The notes below the pieces were generated by a model that was not told the DNA's origin, made no database searches, and saw nothing but the letters and a program-made list of their open reading frames with translations. Made by a program: the position numbers and the translations under genes. Source: Brachypterus glaber (Eukaryota > Arthropoda > Insecta > Coleoptera > Kateretidae). Taken from it: a stretch of DNA of 64,000 nucleotides. The DNA lies in assembly GCA_958510825.1 (NCBI GenBank), contig OY294054.1, positions 10,990,019-11,054,018 on the forward strand. The letters are read 5' to 3'. Position 1 is the first letter of the stretch; each line of letters opens with the position of its first letter. Of this stretch, positions 11,716 to 32,361 are shown piece by piece.

Positions 11716-12362
11716 ACCCTAGTAACAATTTTTGTGAAGTCTTGAGCAATTCTGGCTCAATATTCTTGATCAAGTAACTGCATCAAGATTTTGACAATTC
11801 TGGCGCAAGATACTGTCGAAAGATTCTTGCTTAAGAATTGTCAAAGAATTGCTACAGATACTTCGTCAAGATTCATGGACAAGTCTTGAGCAAGAATGTA
11901 GCAAGAAAAATTGACAAGAAATCGATTTTTTTTATCATTATTTTCATTAAATTTGCAAAAAAATTATTGGTTCATAAAAAGCAATCTCTATTATGATCAA
12001 ATCGTACTTGTTGATCAGACTATAAACGAGATTTTAAATTAGAACCACTGAAGTGCTATATTTCCCATGTCTCAGTCAGAAAGAAAAGAGAGGTGCGCGC
12101 TCATTGACTTTAGAGTTTTTCGCGCAAGAGTAGGTTCAGATTCTTGACCAAGAATCTTGTCAAATTCTTGCTACAGACTTCACGAACAGACTTGCCAAAG
12201 TATTGCTAAGCGCTCTGCTTCCAGAACCTTGCTAAAGTCTTGCCCAAGTCTGGATACAGAATATTGATTAATTCTCTTGTTCAAGAATTGTCCAATTCTT
12301 TACAAAAAACTTTGTCAAGTACTCTCGTCAAGAAACTTGTCCAAGATCAATGTTACTAGGGG
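11716..12362. mobile_element. CCCTAGTAACA element built of TTCTTGA/CAAGAAT units, copy 1
   Basis: Ends ccctagtaacaattttt and caatgttactaggg are inverted. The interior is largely made of short caagatt/attcttg words in both orientations, giving many small hairpins. A shorter copy is at 49168-49640. Confidence 0.8.
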
Positions 12363-13696
12363 TTTGTTCGTTAATGAACTTTTTTTGAACAAATTCCATT
12401 TGTTTATCAAAAAAAAACTATTGGAGAGCTAATTTTACGTCAAAAAGAAAAAAGTTTAGTTAGCTAAAACATCTCCTAAGTAAGCTTCGGCCCTATTTTT
12501 ATCTTTTATAATAACGGAGATTGACAGTAAACATAGTATTTAATCATGTACTAACAGTATAAGGCTAAATTAATTAATATTTTATAACTTACGATAATGG
12601 AGAACATACCCTGTATATTCAAGTCATTAAGTAGGTAATTTTGTGGTATGTTTTGCATAAATACATAAAATATATACAAAAATTATACATAATACATAAT
12701 ATTAACTAGTAAAAAAATGTAAAAAAAGAGAGAGAGAGACTTAGAAATAAATAAAGATCAAACAAATTCGACACAAAAATAAATTCATATCTTATACTCA
12801 TTCATACAGAGCGGTAAAAAGGGATTCATTAAGTATTTTACTGGTTGACTTTAATGTTTTACCTTTGCATAACATTAAACACGGTGCGGTAAAAGAAAGA
12901 TTCAGTTAGACTTTAAATAAACCCATTTTTTTCTTAATAAATCGATTTAATAAGGAGCATGTAAGGCAAAAATAAAAAAATCTATCGAGTCCTTTTTTTA
13001 AATCCCGCATAACCATAGGGTCAAAAACTTAAAAAAAAAAGTTGCTCAGAAAAACAGGCTCTATCGATTGATATTATAAAAAGGGGCCTATCCGCAAAAA
13101 ATGTGACGCTAAATACGGGGTTTAAAGAGGGCTCGACAGATTTTTTTTATTATTTTCGTCTTAAATGATCCTTAGATCTTATAGAATCCATTTATTAAAA
13201 AAATAGAGAAAAGGGTCTATTTAAAGTTGAATTAAATCTTTCTTCTACCGCACCGTGTACAGTAAACCAGTAAAATACTTTCTCCCAATATGTACTAATT
13301 TAGCATTGGCACACCTTAACTAGGAGCGGATTTTATATTTTGAAATAAAAAAAAAACATATTTTATCTGTTTATATATTTTTCCAGTACCCTTGGATCCA
13401 CCCCTGTCCTGAAATACGCACAAAGAAAAAAAAGAACATACAAAATCTAGTTCATCCCGAGATATCCCAACGTCACGACGCACCATTTCAGATTATTACA
13501 TAAAACATACGTATTTTTACAGTGCGGCACAACAGTGACCACTCTTAACTTCTGAACGAGCTTATATAAGACATACAAGGTATTTTTTGGCATATATTTG
13601 ATATGTTTAGCTTTTAAAATGTGGGCAGTGAGCATAGGTTTTTTTAATGGGAATGGGGTTCGTGGGAGACATTATTTCAGAGTAAATACAACTCTA

Positions 13697-14526
13697 TACC
13701 GGGTGTTTCAGGAAGGTGGTTCACCCCCTTAACTTTTTTACTTGTTTATTTAGGATCCTGAAACTTTCAGGAGCCATATTATGTATTTTTTGACATGGTT
13801 ATACATTTTTTGGCATTTCCGGTTTCACAGGAAATGAATCGAACTTTCGATTTTTAAATGGAACACCCTGTGTATTTTTACATATTTCGATTTAAAAATC
13901 AATTCTGAGAACATGCATGTGCCACTTGTCAATTTTTGACAGTTCATGCCATTTTTTATTAAAATTTTTATTTTAAATCTAGAGTACCTTAAATTATCTT
14001 ATTCGCTTAATTGGTCTAGTATCTTCAGAAAAATACTATTTTGATTTTTTTCCCAAAACTCTAAATGTGGTGGGCTCTTAAAGGTTCGAAAATCATACTT
14101 TGGTCCATAAGTCATTTATTTCAAATGGAAAGAGAGTGGCTCATTAGGTTAAAATGAAAGAGAAATTTCTTGCGCACATTTTGATACCACACATGAATAG
14201 TTTATTTGGAAGAACTTGGCATTAAAACACAAGATTTAAAATGAAGATTTAACTAAAAGATGACATCACCTGTCAAAATTTGACAAGTGATACATGCTTG
14301 TTCGCGGAATTTATTTCTGAATCAAAATATGTAAAAATATACAGAGTGTTCCATTTAAAAATCGAAAGTACGATTTATTTCCGGCGAAACGGGAAGTGCC
14401 AAAAAATTTCTAACTATGTCAACAAATATTAAATTATAAATAATATAGCTCCTGCAAATTTCAAGATCCTACCTAAAAAATTAAAAAAGTTAAGGGGGGT
14501 GAACCACCTTCCTGAAACACCCGGTA
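13697..14526. mobile_element. TA-flanked MITE, CCGGGTGTTTCAGGAAGG termini, copy 1
   Basis: Inverted ends taCCGGGTGTTTCAGGAAGG with at least 40 bp of near-perfect match (ggtggttcacccccttaac continues inward), flanked by TA. The whole 830 bp is an imperfect palindrome (atcgaaagt/actttcgat, ctcattaggtt). TA flanks fit a Tc1/mariner-type non-autonomous element. Copy 2 is at 32535-33339. Confidence 0.85.
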
Positions 14527-14849
14527 TACGACTATATTTTTAAAAAAATTAAGAGTTGATTTTTCATTTTTTTTTTGCTAAAAAAATAGATTTTTGTCCC
14601 CTATACCCCCGTCCTCATTTTAAAAGCCAAAAATACATATTTTAAATTGTCGTATTTAAAGTCGATATCTCAACTCGTTCAAAAGTTGACTTTTGGACCA
14701 CACTGTAAAGTAGAAATTACTTTACTGATCAAAACTCGAGAGACAATCCTTATACACTTGCTTGACAATCAAGATTTCCCATGCATGTCTTGACATTGCA
14801 TTAAAAGCTACTACAATATTTTTTCCATTCAAAAAGAAAATGTATGACT

Positions 14850-15182
14850 AAGGGCCACTTGCACCAACGATGATTTAACTTTAGACTTGGATTATGCAGT
14901 ATTTTAACTCGGTTTAGTCAAGATAACCCCAGTTTAAACATTGGTGGAGGTTACCCTGAATCCAGCTCATCCCTGACTGATATCTGTTGTAAAGTGAACT
15001 CTACTGTATAGTCACATAATCAATAAAGTTTATAGTTTATTTAGGGCCACTTGCACCAACTTTTAAACTGGGATTATCTCGACTTAACGGAGTTTAAGTT
15101 AAAAATGCTGCGTTTTGATTGGTCAACCGCCCATTTAATCCAAGTTTAAAATTAAGCCATTGTTGGTGCAACTGGTCCTTAA
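14850..15182. mobile_element. GGGCCACTTGCACCAA MITE: full copy and adjacent fragment
   Basis: Full copy 15042-15182 (about 141 bp) with ends agggccacttgcaccaa and ttggtgcaactggtcct. A one-ended fragment with the same terminus is at 14850-14960. A further full copy is at 56287-56413. Confidence 0.8.
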
Positions 15183-16663
15183 TAAACTATCTGTCGGATT
15201 AAATAATACATAAACTAAGGAACCAAGAACACAGAGCAAAACGACTTTTTGCCTTTGATTGAATAATAAATTTTTTAGTGGTCTATATCTGCACAATACC
15301 TTTCTGGCCTATTTGTCTTAAAAACCTGACGTGATAAAGAGATTCTACGGTCGGATTCGGATTCAGATTCAGCATTTCAAAAATTTGATGTGCTACTTCT
15401 ACACTAAGCTGGGTAGAATTTTTTTTGTTCAATTTTGCTAGTCGTTACACAAAAACCAACCAGACGAAGGAAATTTTTAAAAACTGGCTAAAAATAGGTA
15501 TAACATATAACATGAACTCACTGTACTCTTAAATCTTGCGCTCTACGTTTAGAATCAAGCAAATGTCGTTTTTTTTATCGACAGAAAAGGAAAAATAGTT
15601 TGCAAATGCGATATTTTTATCCGCTGCTGCCCAAAAAGACCAAACCATTTTTTTTTTATAAAAATTAAGTTTACGTGTTTTTAAAACACAAGCGCAAGAT
15701 TTAAGACTAATAGGTTGGTGCTGAAAAAGTTTATGTAATAAGTTCCTACTTTTGGCCTATTTTTGAAATTTTCATTCTCGTGGTGGCAAGTGAAGATATT
15801 GAAACATTAAAAAAAAAATAATCATGTAAATAGTATACTAAGTGCCAACGTTTGCAGGTACTCCCATTAACGAAAATTTCGGAAATCGTTTTTTTTTTTC
15901 GAAAATAATTTTTTTTTCGAAGTCGAAAAAAATTTTTCGACCCAGCTTATTCTACACCCACGTATTGACAATAAACTCATACTTTCAAAATCAAGGCAAA
16001 AATAAATGTTTTGTTGCCCTGGGTTACCGATAATTACAAAGTCAAGGTTAAATCATATCCAGAACACATTCAGTATTCGTGCACTTAGTAAACAGTATTT
16101 ACCGTTTCTTTCCAAAAGATATTATGAAATAACTAGTGATAAAATGATCGCGATTATTTGTAATCGCCAAATTTATTGTATACAAAGGCATAATTTTACA
16201 ACAAACAAGCTTATATTTACCTTTAAGCTTTGTTTATACTATTATTTAGATAAAAAAGCCGCATTTTTACGAATATTGCGTATATTTTACGAATCTATTT
16301 ACTTATTAAGTAGTAAACACTAGCAGGTACTTCTATATTTTTATTTTATATTATACAGCTAAATTTAAATAACACGGTTCGCCGTTATTCACTTTTAGTT
16401 CGAATTTGAAAAGCAATCAGTGTTCTTGTATAATTTTTTTACCTACTTATAATGTAAATATCGATTTAAAAACAAAAATAAAACAATATTTCGGGCGAAA
16501 CATTTTTAAATCGCAAAAACGGGGTAACGTGATTTCCATAACTTTTGAATAAATATGTCAATTTGAATAAAAGTTACATTCTCTTACTTATTAATTGGAA
16601 ACAAAAGAATGTTTAATATAGAATTATAAAGAAAATAAAAAACAAAAATAAATTCCGAAAAAA
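15183..16663. other. no gene seen
   Basis: AT-rich DNA. Overlapping 63- and 105-codon frames (15842-16323) are Phe/Tyr/Ile-rich with no domain and look like chance frames. Confidence 0.45.
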
Positions 16664-16908
16664 TCGAGGGGTTAACTGCAAAGAAAAAAATGCACACCTA
16701 AATTCCTTTCAGATTTATTTGAGATTTCTTGGGATTACCTCGATTTCTTTTAAGATTACCTTCAAAAATCTTAAAAACTACCTAAAAAAGCTCCCGCATT
16801 TGGTAAAGATATGATTTCCTCGGATTTATTCAAAAGATTACCTCCAAGATTTCCTAGAGGAAATCCTCCAATTTGTACACCTGAATTCCTCAGCCGTTTA
16901 CCCCTCGA
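16664..16908. mobile_element. minisatellite-bearing TIR element, CGAGGGGTTAACTGC termini
   Basis: Left tcgaggggttaactgc and right gccgtttacccctcga are inverted. The interior holds gatttcct/agattacct units. Same family as 6629-6773 and 36844-36999. Confidence 0.75.
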
Positions 16909-17639
16909 AAAATATTAAAAAAATATATTTTCCATTTTTTATTTATTTTTTTTTATTTTTAGATTAAACCGTTTTTTAATTTACAATTAATGAAACAAGA
17001 AAATGTAATGTCTGTTCAAACAAACCTATTTAAGTTACGTAAGTCACGTGACCCTTATTTGCGATTGATAAAATATTTCGATTAATAGATTATTTGATTT
17101 TTGGTTTTAAATTTATATTTACAAGAAAACCGAGCGTTTTCCATAGTCGAACTAAAAGTGAATAACGGCAAACCGTGATAATATAATCGTCGATTATTGC
17201 ATTGGGTTAACAATTGTAATCGGAAGATGATAATCGTTTCATCACTAGAAATAATTTAAAAGGAGTTTTAGTTACATGTTAAATTACAAGTAGAAAATAA
17301 CGTTGTATGTTACAAGAAATGCTACTTTATTTCACAACGTAGCGTTGCGGAATCATTAGTAAAATAACACTGTGTCATGGTTAAGATCTAACGTTATCGT
17401 TAGAAATACTGTAAGAAAACCGTTTCTACGATGTTATTCTTCTACCAGGGTTTGAAATATTGGCGGAATAAGGTTTGACTGGAAAGTGAAATTACCAAAA
17501 GGGACATTAGACCTACTTGTGGTGTTTTAATGAAATTACTCATTTGTTTGGGCGTTGGTTTTACGTCATCATAAAAATCTTGGTTCCAGAAAAAATAAAT
17601 AAATAGATAAAATGAAAAAACCTATGTAGGCAACGACCT

Positions 17640-17775
17640 TCGAGGATTTAAAGGTTCCGCAGCGCATTCATATAATTCCCACGACCATAACTTTAAAAGA
17701 TTTGCTGGTGCATGAGCGTCACTAGACTTTATAACCATTGGTTCATTTGTGCTTTTAATGGGTTAAACTCATGTA
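17640..17775 (-). pseudogene. degenerate tandem copy 3 (fragment) of the Vilse RhoGAP exon
   Basis: The shortest and outermost fragment, matching about 19020-19165 of the functional exon (ggttccgcagcgcattcat; ataactttaaaagattt; tgcatgagcgtcactagac). An internal stretch is missing and no long frame is kept. Confidence 0.72.
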
Positions 17776-17784
17776 CAAACACAA

Positions 17785-18046
17785 AGCTAGGCCCTTCAAG
17801 GGGTTATAGGTACAGCAACGCACTTATGGTAAAAGAATCTGAAAATAAAGGTTCATGTAATGCATGCAATCAAAGCTTTAAAAGATTCGCTAGTACATGA
17901 GCGTCGCAGGACTCCCAACTTCCCATTGGTCCATTTGTGCTTTTAATTGGTTGATCTCATATACATCAGCCGATACCCTAAAGAATCCCTTAGTTTGTAA
18001 ACCTTGTAACTTTAAACTTTTTGTAATCACTCAATTGGGAGTCAAA
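17785..18046 (-). pseudogene. degenerate tandem copy 2 of the Vilse RhoGAP exon
   Basis: Aligns with about 18998-19262 of the functional exon: shared runs include tacatgagcgtcgc and tccatttgtgcttttaat, and the codons for QTEGIFRVSAD are recognisable but altered. Indels break the frame. It is followed by the same non-coding spacer (18047-18182) that separates copy 1 from the real exon. Confidence 0.8.
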
Positions 18047-18182
18047 ACAGCATAATTTCACTTTCTAGCCGAACCGCAAGATATGAAATCAACTAACGAA
18101 TATGAAATTTGAATTTGGAGAAATCATAAGTTTATACAACTTTCGTAACCGTACTAGAAAAGCAGATATAATGAATCGAGGT

Positions 18183-18596
18183 CAAATCATATCCTGAACA
18201 AATTCAGTATCGAGCTCTTTTATTAAACATCGCTTAAACGCCATTTTTTTTCGGGCATTGTCGAACTCTGTCCGCGGACCAGTAGCCATGAATACTGAAT
18301 TACATCCGGTTTCTTAAACGTCTGCAAAAACCTGACTAGATAACATAAAACGAGCCTACGTAAAGTAGGCAAACGTGAAACTGAATCGCAGGCCCATAGG
18401 TTTTGCGGCGCATTCATTGTAAACATAATCGGGAACTAAAGGTTCATATAGTTCTCACAACGGCATCTTAAGTAGATTCGCCAGTACACTTTTGTGCTTT
18501 GAATCGGTTAACCTCATCTACATTGGCCGATACCCTGAAGATTCCCCTCAGTTAGTAACCTTAACAATCACGATAGTTTCACCTGGAGCCAAGATA
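18183..18596 (-). pseudogene. degenerate tandem copy 1 of the Vilse RhoGAP terminal exon
   Basis: Closely similar to the 3' half of the functional exon. The translated stretch RLPTLRRLVLCYLVRFLQTF, followed by KKPDVIQY, matches the functional RLPTLHRLVLCYLIRFLQTF and NKPDVIQY. A deletion removes the segment that encodes NLAMVFAPNCLR and shifts the frame, and further indels follow. The flanking 140 bp (18597-18736) are also duplicated (compare 18047-18182), so this is a DNA-level tandem duplication and not a retrocopy. It could still be transcribed as part of a long 3' UTR. Confidence 0.85.
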
Positions 18597-18736
18597 GCCT
18601 AATTTCACTTTCTAGCCGAACCGTGGAACATGAAATCAACTCGCAAGTATTAAATTTGCATTTGGGAAAAGGGAAAAACGTAAGTTTATACAATTCTCGT
18701 AACCGTAATAGAAAAGCAGATATAATAAAGTCGAGG
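18597..18736 (-). repeat. spacer of the RhoGAP-exon tandem array (two copies: 18047-18182 and 18597-18736)
   Basis: Two non-coding spacers of about 138 bp separate the exon copies. Both contain tttcactttctagccgaacc, then gaaatcaact, gtttatacaa and agaaaagcagatataat before the exon 3' end. This defines the duplicated unit as exon 3' part plus spacer. Confidence 0.8.
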
Positions 18737-27161
<8,425 letters not shown>

Positions 27162-27689
27162 TTATCATAACCAGTACTCGGCGAATTTCCAGTACTCGCA
27201 TAGGCGCCGCGTCGACTCTAGCCTTGACGCGAGGTTTTAAATATTTACATTTTTATTTCTTTTTATCTTGATTTTTTTTAATGATTCCATTTAAACGAGT
27301 AAGGTGGGAAAAAAGTTATCGATAAATAAAAATTTAAAACTTTCGTATTCTTAAAAGATAAAAATCGTCGTTTTTTTCTTTGAAAAACACCGATATATAT
27401 ATATATATATATATATGTATAGTTAATATGTATAGTAAATATTGTTGTGTGTAACAAATTAGTCGTGAAATGTTTCGATTTAGTGACCTTTATAAAAATT
27501 TCCCTCATAATTCGGCAAAATTATTCCGTAAGCCTATGTTTCTCTGTTTATTTTCAACGTTGATGAGTCATAACTGAGTTTACGCCGACTACTGATCATA
27601 ACATACGGAAAATTCTTGTTAGTAAAAAAAAATAGAATTACTTTTTTTAGGTTTCTCGACGTTAAAAATGGTACGGTTCATCCGCACTT

Positions 27690-28320
27690 ATTTTCTCGGG
27701 AAAATATGGCGATAAGTTTCGAGATTTTAAATTGCAATAAATGTACACAGGCTGATATTTTAAAGGGTAGTAGTGGATGGTAACAGAACACTCCTGTTTT
27801 TCACCGGGTGATTTGCGTAAGGGTGTCCGCTATCTTGAATTTTAGAGTTGCTTAATATGCATCTTATAATAAGAATGCAGATGACCAATTTTATTAAGGA
27901 GATGATTTCTAACAAAAAAGTCCAAAATTATCAAAATTTGCGTTACGTAATACTTGAACGTTCCCCAATATGGCCATTTTTGAATATTTATAACTCGACT
28001 GTTATTGATATATTAAAAAAATGACCCAAACAAAAATTGTTCGAAATTTTTTCCTTAACAAAATTGGTTATATACATTTTTATCGTATATGCATATTTAG
28101 CGAGATAATCGTACTCACCCCTAAAATTCAAGATAGCGGACCCCCCTTACGCAAATCACCCGGTGAAAAACTAACAGGAGTGTTCTGCTACTATCCACTA
28201 CTACCCTTAAAAATATCAGTACGTGTACATTTATTGCAACTTAACACTGAAATTTCTCGTTATTTGACTGGACTAAAAGCTCTTGTCGCCATAACAATAC
28301 TTTCTTTTCTCCTAGGTCAC
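27690..28320. mobile_element. 630-bp long-TIR element
   Basis: Arms 27732-27846 and 28121-28240 are inverted: aacactcctgtttttcaccg against cggtgaaaaactaacaggag, gatttgcgtaaggg against cccttacgcaaatc, caagatagcgg. Similarity weakens outward. The loop holds a single ttacgtaatacttgaacgtt terminus of another MITE family (27947-27964). Confidence 0.75.
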
Positions 28321-28679
28321 TCGAAAACAGAAAACTGATTTACGCGGTCTGCCTGCCTTGTGACCACAAAAACTAAAAAACGCTTTATTGAACAGGCTTT
28401 TTGTCTTAAGTTCTTGGCTGGGGTTATTTTTAGATCAGATTATTATACCCCAATTCTCAACTGGAAAAATTAAAACGCATGGCTAGTAGAAACATAAAAA
28501 AATAATTATGGTGCTTAATTAAATTAATATGAATATGTGTTAATCAAAAAGTTGTTAAAAGTCCAAACCAAAGGAAATAGGTGATAATATATTCACATTT
28601 TTATTACTGATTGGTTTAAAATTACAAAATAGAAAACCACAAAAGCTAATAGCTGATAAGGGGCTGTCCTTAAAAGTCC

Positions 28680-29080
28680 AATTTTAAAAATATTTTTTTT
28701 TAAACATTTTTTATATATATTAAGAGAAAAAAGATATTATTGTGAAATTTTGTAGGTATGTTTATTTATATTTAAGGAGTGCCGGGTCAAAAGGGTACAT
28801 CTGCATTTTATTTAAAAAATGAGTTATTGATGGTTTAGGCAATGGTGGGAGCGGTCAATCAGAATCAACTACAATTTTAATTAATTTTTGAGTCGTTTAG
28901 AAATTATTAATTTTTGGCTTATACTGCAAAATGTGATTTAGTGCAGATTTTTTTTAGATTTCTTAAGTGCCATTTTTTGGCCATGTAATTTTGTTGAAAA
29001 AAACATAAAAAAACGGTGATCGCCATGATTCCGGCCGTTTGGATCGAAAAACAAAACGGGATATTATTCAGTATTGAATT
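28680..29080. repeat. dispersed repeat (single arm of the fold-back at 32220-33445)
   Basis: Shares gtgaaattttgtaggtatgt and gccatgattccggccgttt, then gataTTATTCAGTATTGAA-like sequence, with 32220-32450 in the same orientation. Confidence 0.7.
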
Positions 29081-31467
29081 TGGGTCGCTGAAACCGAATC
29101 TGGCCTCAGAATATTTCTATTACCTAAGTTTTCTGAGAAAAATAAGATAAAAATGTTAAAAAATCATTATTTTATCCCTCTTTTAGTCTAAAATCATGGC
29201 AGACAAAAATATTCCAAGGACAAATTTGAATTCGGAGACTCAATATTAGTTAAAAAATAGCCAACTTAAAACATATAGACTTTAAATTCATAGGTAGAAT
29301 AAATAGGGATATTATGAAAAAAAAAAATATATAAAAAAAATGGATAATGTGACAAAACTAAGTAGGGGTGGAGGGTAAGAATAAGGGTGCATAAGGGGAC
29401 AAGCTTATCGCCACGTACTCATGCTAAAAATTGTCAAAAATCATTACTAGGGGGTCAAAAATAGACTAAACAAATGTTACGTATTATGGTTCTTATGTAA
29501 TAATGTAACATTTTTATGATGTCGAACCATTAAAAAAACAAAACAAAAATACACAATATTTTGTTTTATAAATTATTTTTAAATTGGCATAATTGCATGT
29601 ACTAAAATTTAAAAAATAAGAAAAATATATTTTTTGGGCTCTGGAAAAAAGTTTACACTGTGTACTTTAATTTTATATCTTTTTCATTTATTTACTTTTT
29701 AGGAACAAACTAAGCAAAATAAAAAAATATTTGTATAAATATTTTTGTAGAGAATTTTATAATCTACAAATTAAGTTGTATAAAGTTTTTAAAAAAATTT
29801 GATAGTTTTACCACAAATGAGCAATTAAGTAAACTCTGCACTTTCATTTTAACCTTTTTATTTTTTTTTCGCGTACTTTCTCTGACAGTAGGTTCTTGAC
29901 ATCTAGATTTTTGAATTCTTCGTATTTTTTTTAATATACACTAAAATTTTCAAATTTCTACTCTTTTTTTAAATATTTTGAAAAAAAACGTCATTATTAC
30001 CTGAACTTATATCTCAAAAATTTTAGGTGCTGGAATTTTTCTAAGGTCAGATTCGGATTCTACGCCCTCGAATTAGTAAGAAAAATTTACTTTCCGATCG
30101 GGGCAAAAAAAAAAGTTGCGATTTGTTGTCTAGTGTAATTATAATTAATGATAACAATGAATACATTTTTATTAAAAATCTGTTCGTTGTTTTAATGTAA
30201 ACAGTTTTTTTTATTCTATCAACTTTTACTCAAACAATTTTAACAATGGCGATAAAACTAATTTTTCAGAAAGAAAAAAAATAAAAAATGTCAAATTGTG
30301 AAATTTTTCTGTTTATATTGCAAAATGTAGCGGCAATTTTTTTTAAATGATTACAATATTTTCGTAAAAATTTGTATGTAGGTATGGGTCACTGAAACTG
30401 AATCTGATAATAAAAATTTTCTACAGCACCTATCTACCTAAATTTTCTTCAGTGTAACACCTACTCAAAGGGGGAAAAAGATTTTTTAACACGTTCGCGA
30501 CGAGGCACTATGTTTCCAAACGGTAAAAAAGTGTTTTTAATTATTTTTTTTTATAAAATTGGAGAAAGTGTTTTGCTAAATAAGCATTTTTTTTGTAAAA
30601 TGGGGTGATCCACGCAAAAAAATAATATACAGGGTGTCCCAGTATTTCTTAAAAAATCTGTTAACTCTTTCAGGGGCAGATAATAAAAATCGGCATATGA
30701 AGGGTTTTGGGGTCGGTAAAACTGAACCTTTCAATATATTTTCTGAAATGTTTACAATATTTTTTTGGGCAAATATAGCGCGCTAGAACGTAAATAGTAA
30801 TAGTTTTTAAATACTTATTATTTTATAGAAATATTTACAAGCTATCAACGCATTTTATTTTTTTATTGTTAAATTATTTACAGCGCCTGCCCTAGAATAA
30901 TATTATACAGCAGTTTCGAATTTTCAAAAAAAAAATCAAAAATCGTCATAGACAAAAAAATCTTGGATATAAATTTTTTTCATGAAAAAAAGGACTTTTT
31001 TTAAAAGTTCGTCTGTCCTATGTTACGATATTTGTTAAAACGATAACTTAAAAACGAATAATCCGATCGACTTGAAAATCTCAGGAAAAATCAAGTTATA
31101 TGAGGGAAAGATCCCTATTGTTTTTGAAAGTAATCTCCCCAAAAACAAAAAAGTTATGGGGGATTAACGTAACTTTTTCAGGAAAAATTACTTTAGTTAT
31201 AAGGACCCATTCTACCAATTGTGAAAGTAATCACCCCAAAACAAAAAAGTGGGGGATAAACTTGAAAAAAAATAATTTTTTATTTTTTTTAATTTTTTTT
31301 TTTAATTTATAACGACCCCTATTTAAAAAAAAAAATGTCCCCAAGAGCTAAAAGTATCAAATATATGCTAAAAGATAGTTCAAGTTGCCTTATTTAAGAT
31401 TTCTAAATTTGAAGTCGATATCTTAACTCGTTCAGAAGTTAAGAGGGGGGGTTACTTTTGGACCGCT

Positions 31468-31908
31468 CTGTATAATGGAATGCGTAGTATTAAATATACT
31501 CACGGCTTGTTTTTAATTTAGGAAACGTCCAGAAACACAAAAAATCTATACAAGTTCAATTTTTTCACTAGTTGTCGCTAGGAAAGTAAAATATATAAAT
31601 ATGAATTGTTACAAAGAAAATAGTATGTGCAAAATCAAAAATTTCGAATCATTGTGGACGTTTTTATTTTAAACAAACAATTTTCAATTTAACTTGTCAA
31701 TGACAAGTTTTGTTTATATACTCAATCTATTTAAACTGTTGACACATCTGAGAAAACTTTGATGTGCCGCGTTGTAGATTTATCAATCAGTCATTTATTT
31801 TTTTTATAGTCTTCTACGGGGTGTTTTTCTTATATGAGTCCTTATATGCTACAAACAAGCCGTGAAGATATGTAATGCTACGCATTACATTATATATTAT
31901 TCACAGTA
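31468..31908. mobile_element. MITE, GAATGCGTAGTATTA / ACAAGCCGTGAAGATA termini
   Basis: Left ggaatgcgtagtattaaata then ctcacggcttgt is mirrored by acaagccgtgaagatatgta then atgctacgcattacat. A further single end is at 43625-43670 (aaaccgtgaagatatgcaat). Confidence 0.65.
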
Positions 31909-32361
31909 AATGGTATATTGCATACTCCAAAAAAAAATCAAAAATAAATAACAAAAATGAATTAGGTACATTTAAAAAAAAAAAATACCTTTCTTGAAAA
32001 ACGAAAAATTATTGAAAAAAAAATATGGTGGTTACTAATGACAGAAAAGAACCATGTATGCAGTAGATTTGGGAAGAGTAAGTTCAGAAACAGGGGCATA
32101 CTGAAGGAACATTATCCTCGCACATGAAAAAAAAGTTTTACCCCTGGCAGAAATGTTTATGTAAAAAAAAGGTCCTTACCTCTAAAAAAAAACTGTGTCC
32201 GGATTTAAGGGGTCTTTCTACTTTCAAATTTTTAAAATATTTTGTTTTTAAACATTTTTTTATATACAAAGACAAAAGATATCATTGTGAAATTTTGTAG
32301 GTATGTTTATATTTAAGAAATGAAAAAAAAAAAATTAGATTTTTAAATTTCCGTAATTTTT

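Noticed and set aside
15842..16323. two overlapping 63- and 105-residue frames
   Set aside because: Phe/Tyr/Ile-rich composition typical of AT-rich noncoding DNA; no motif.
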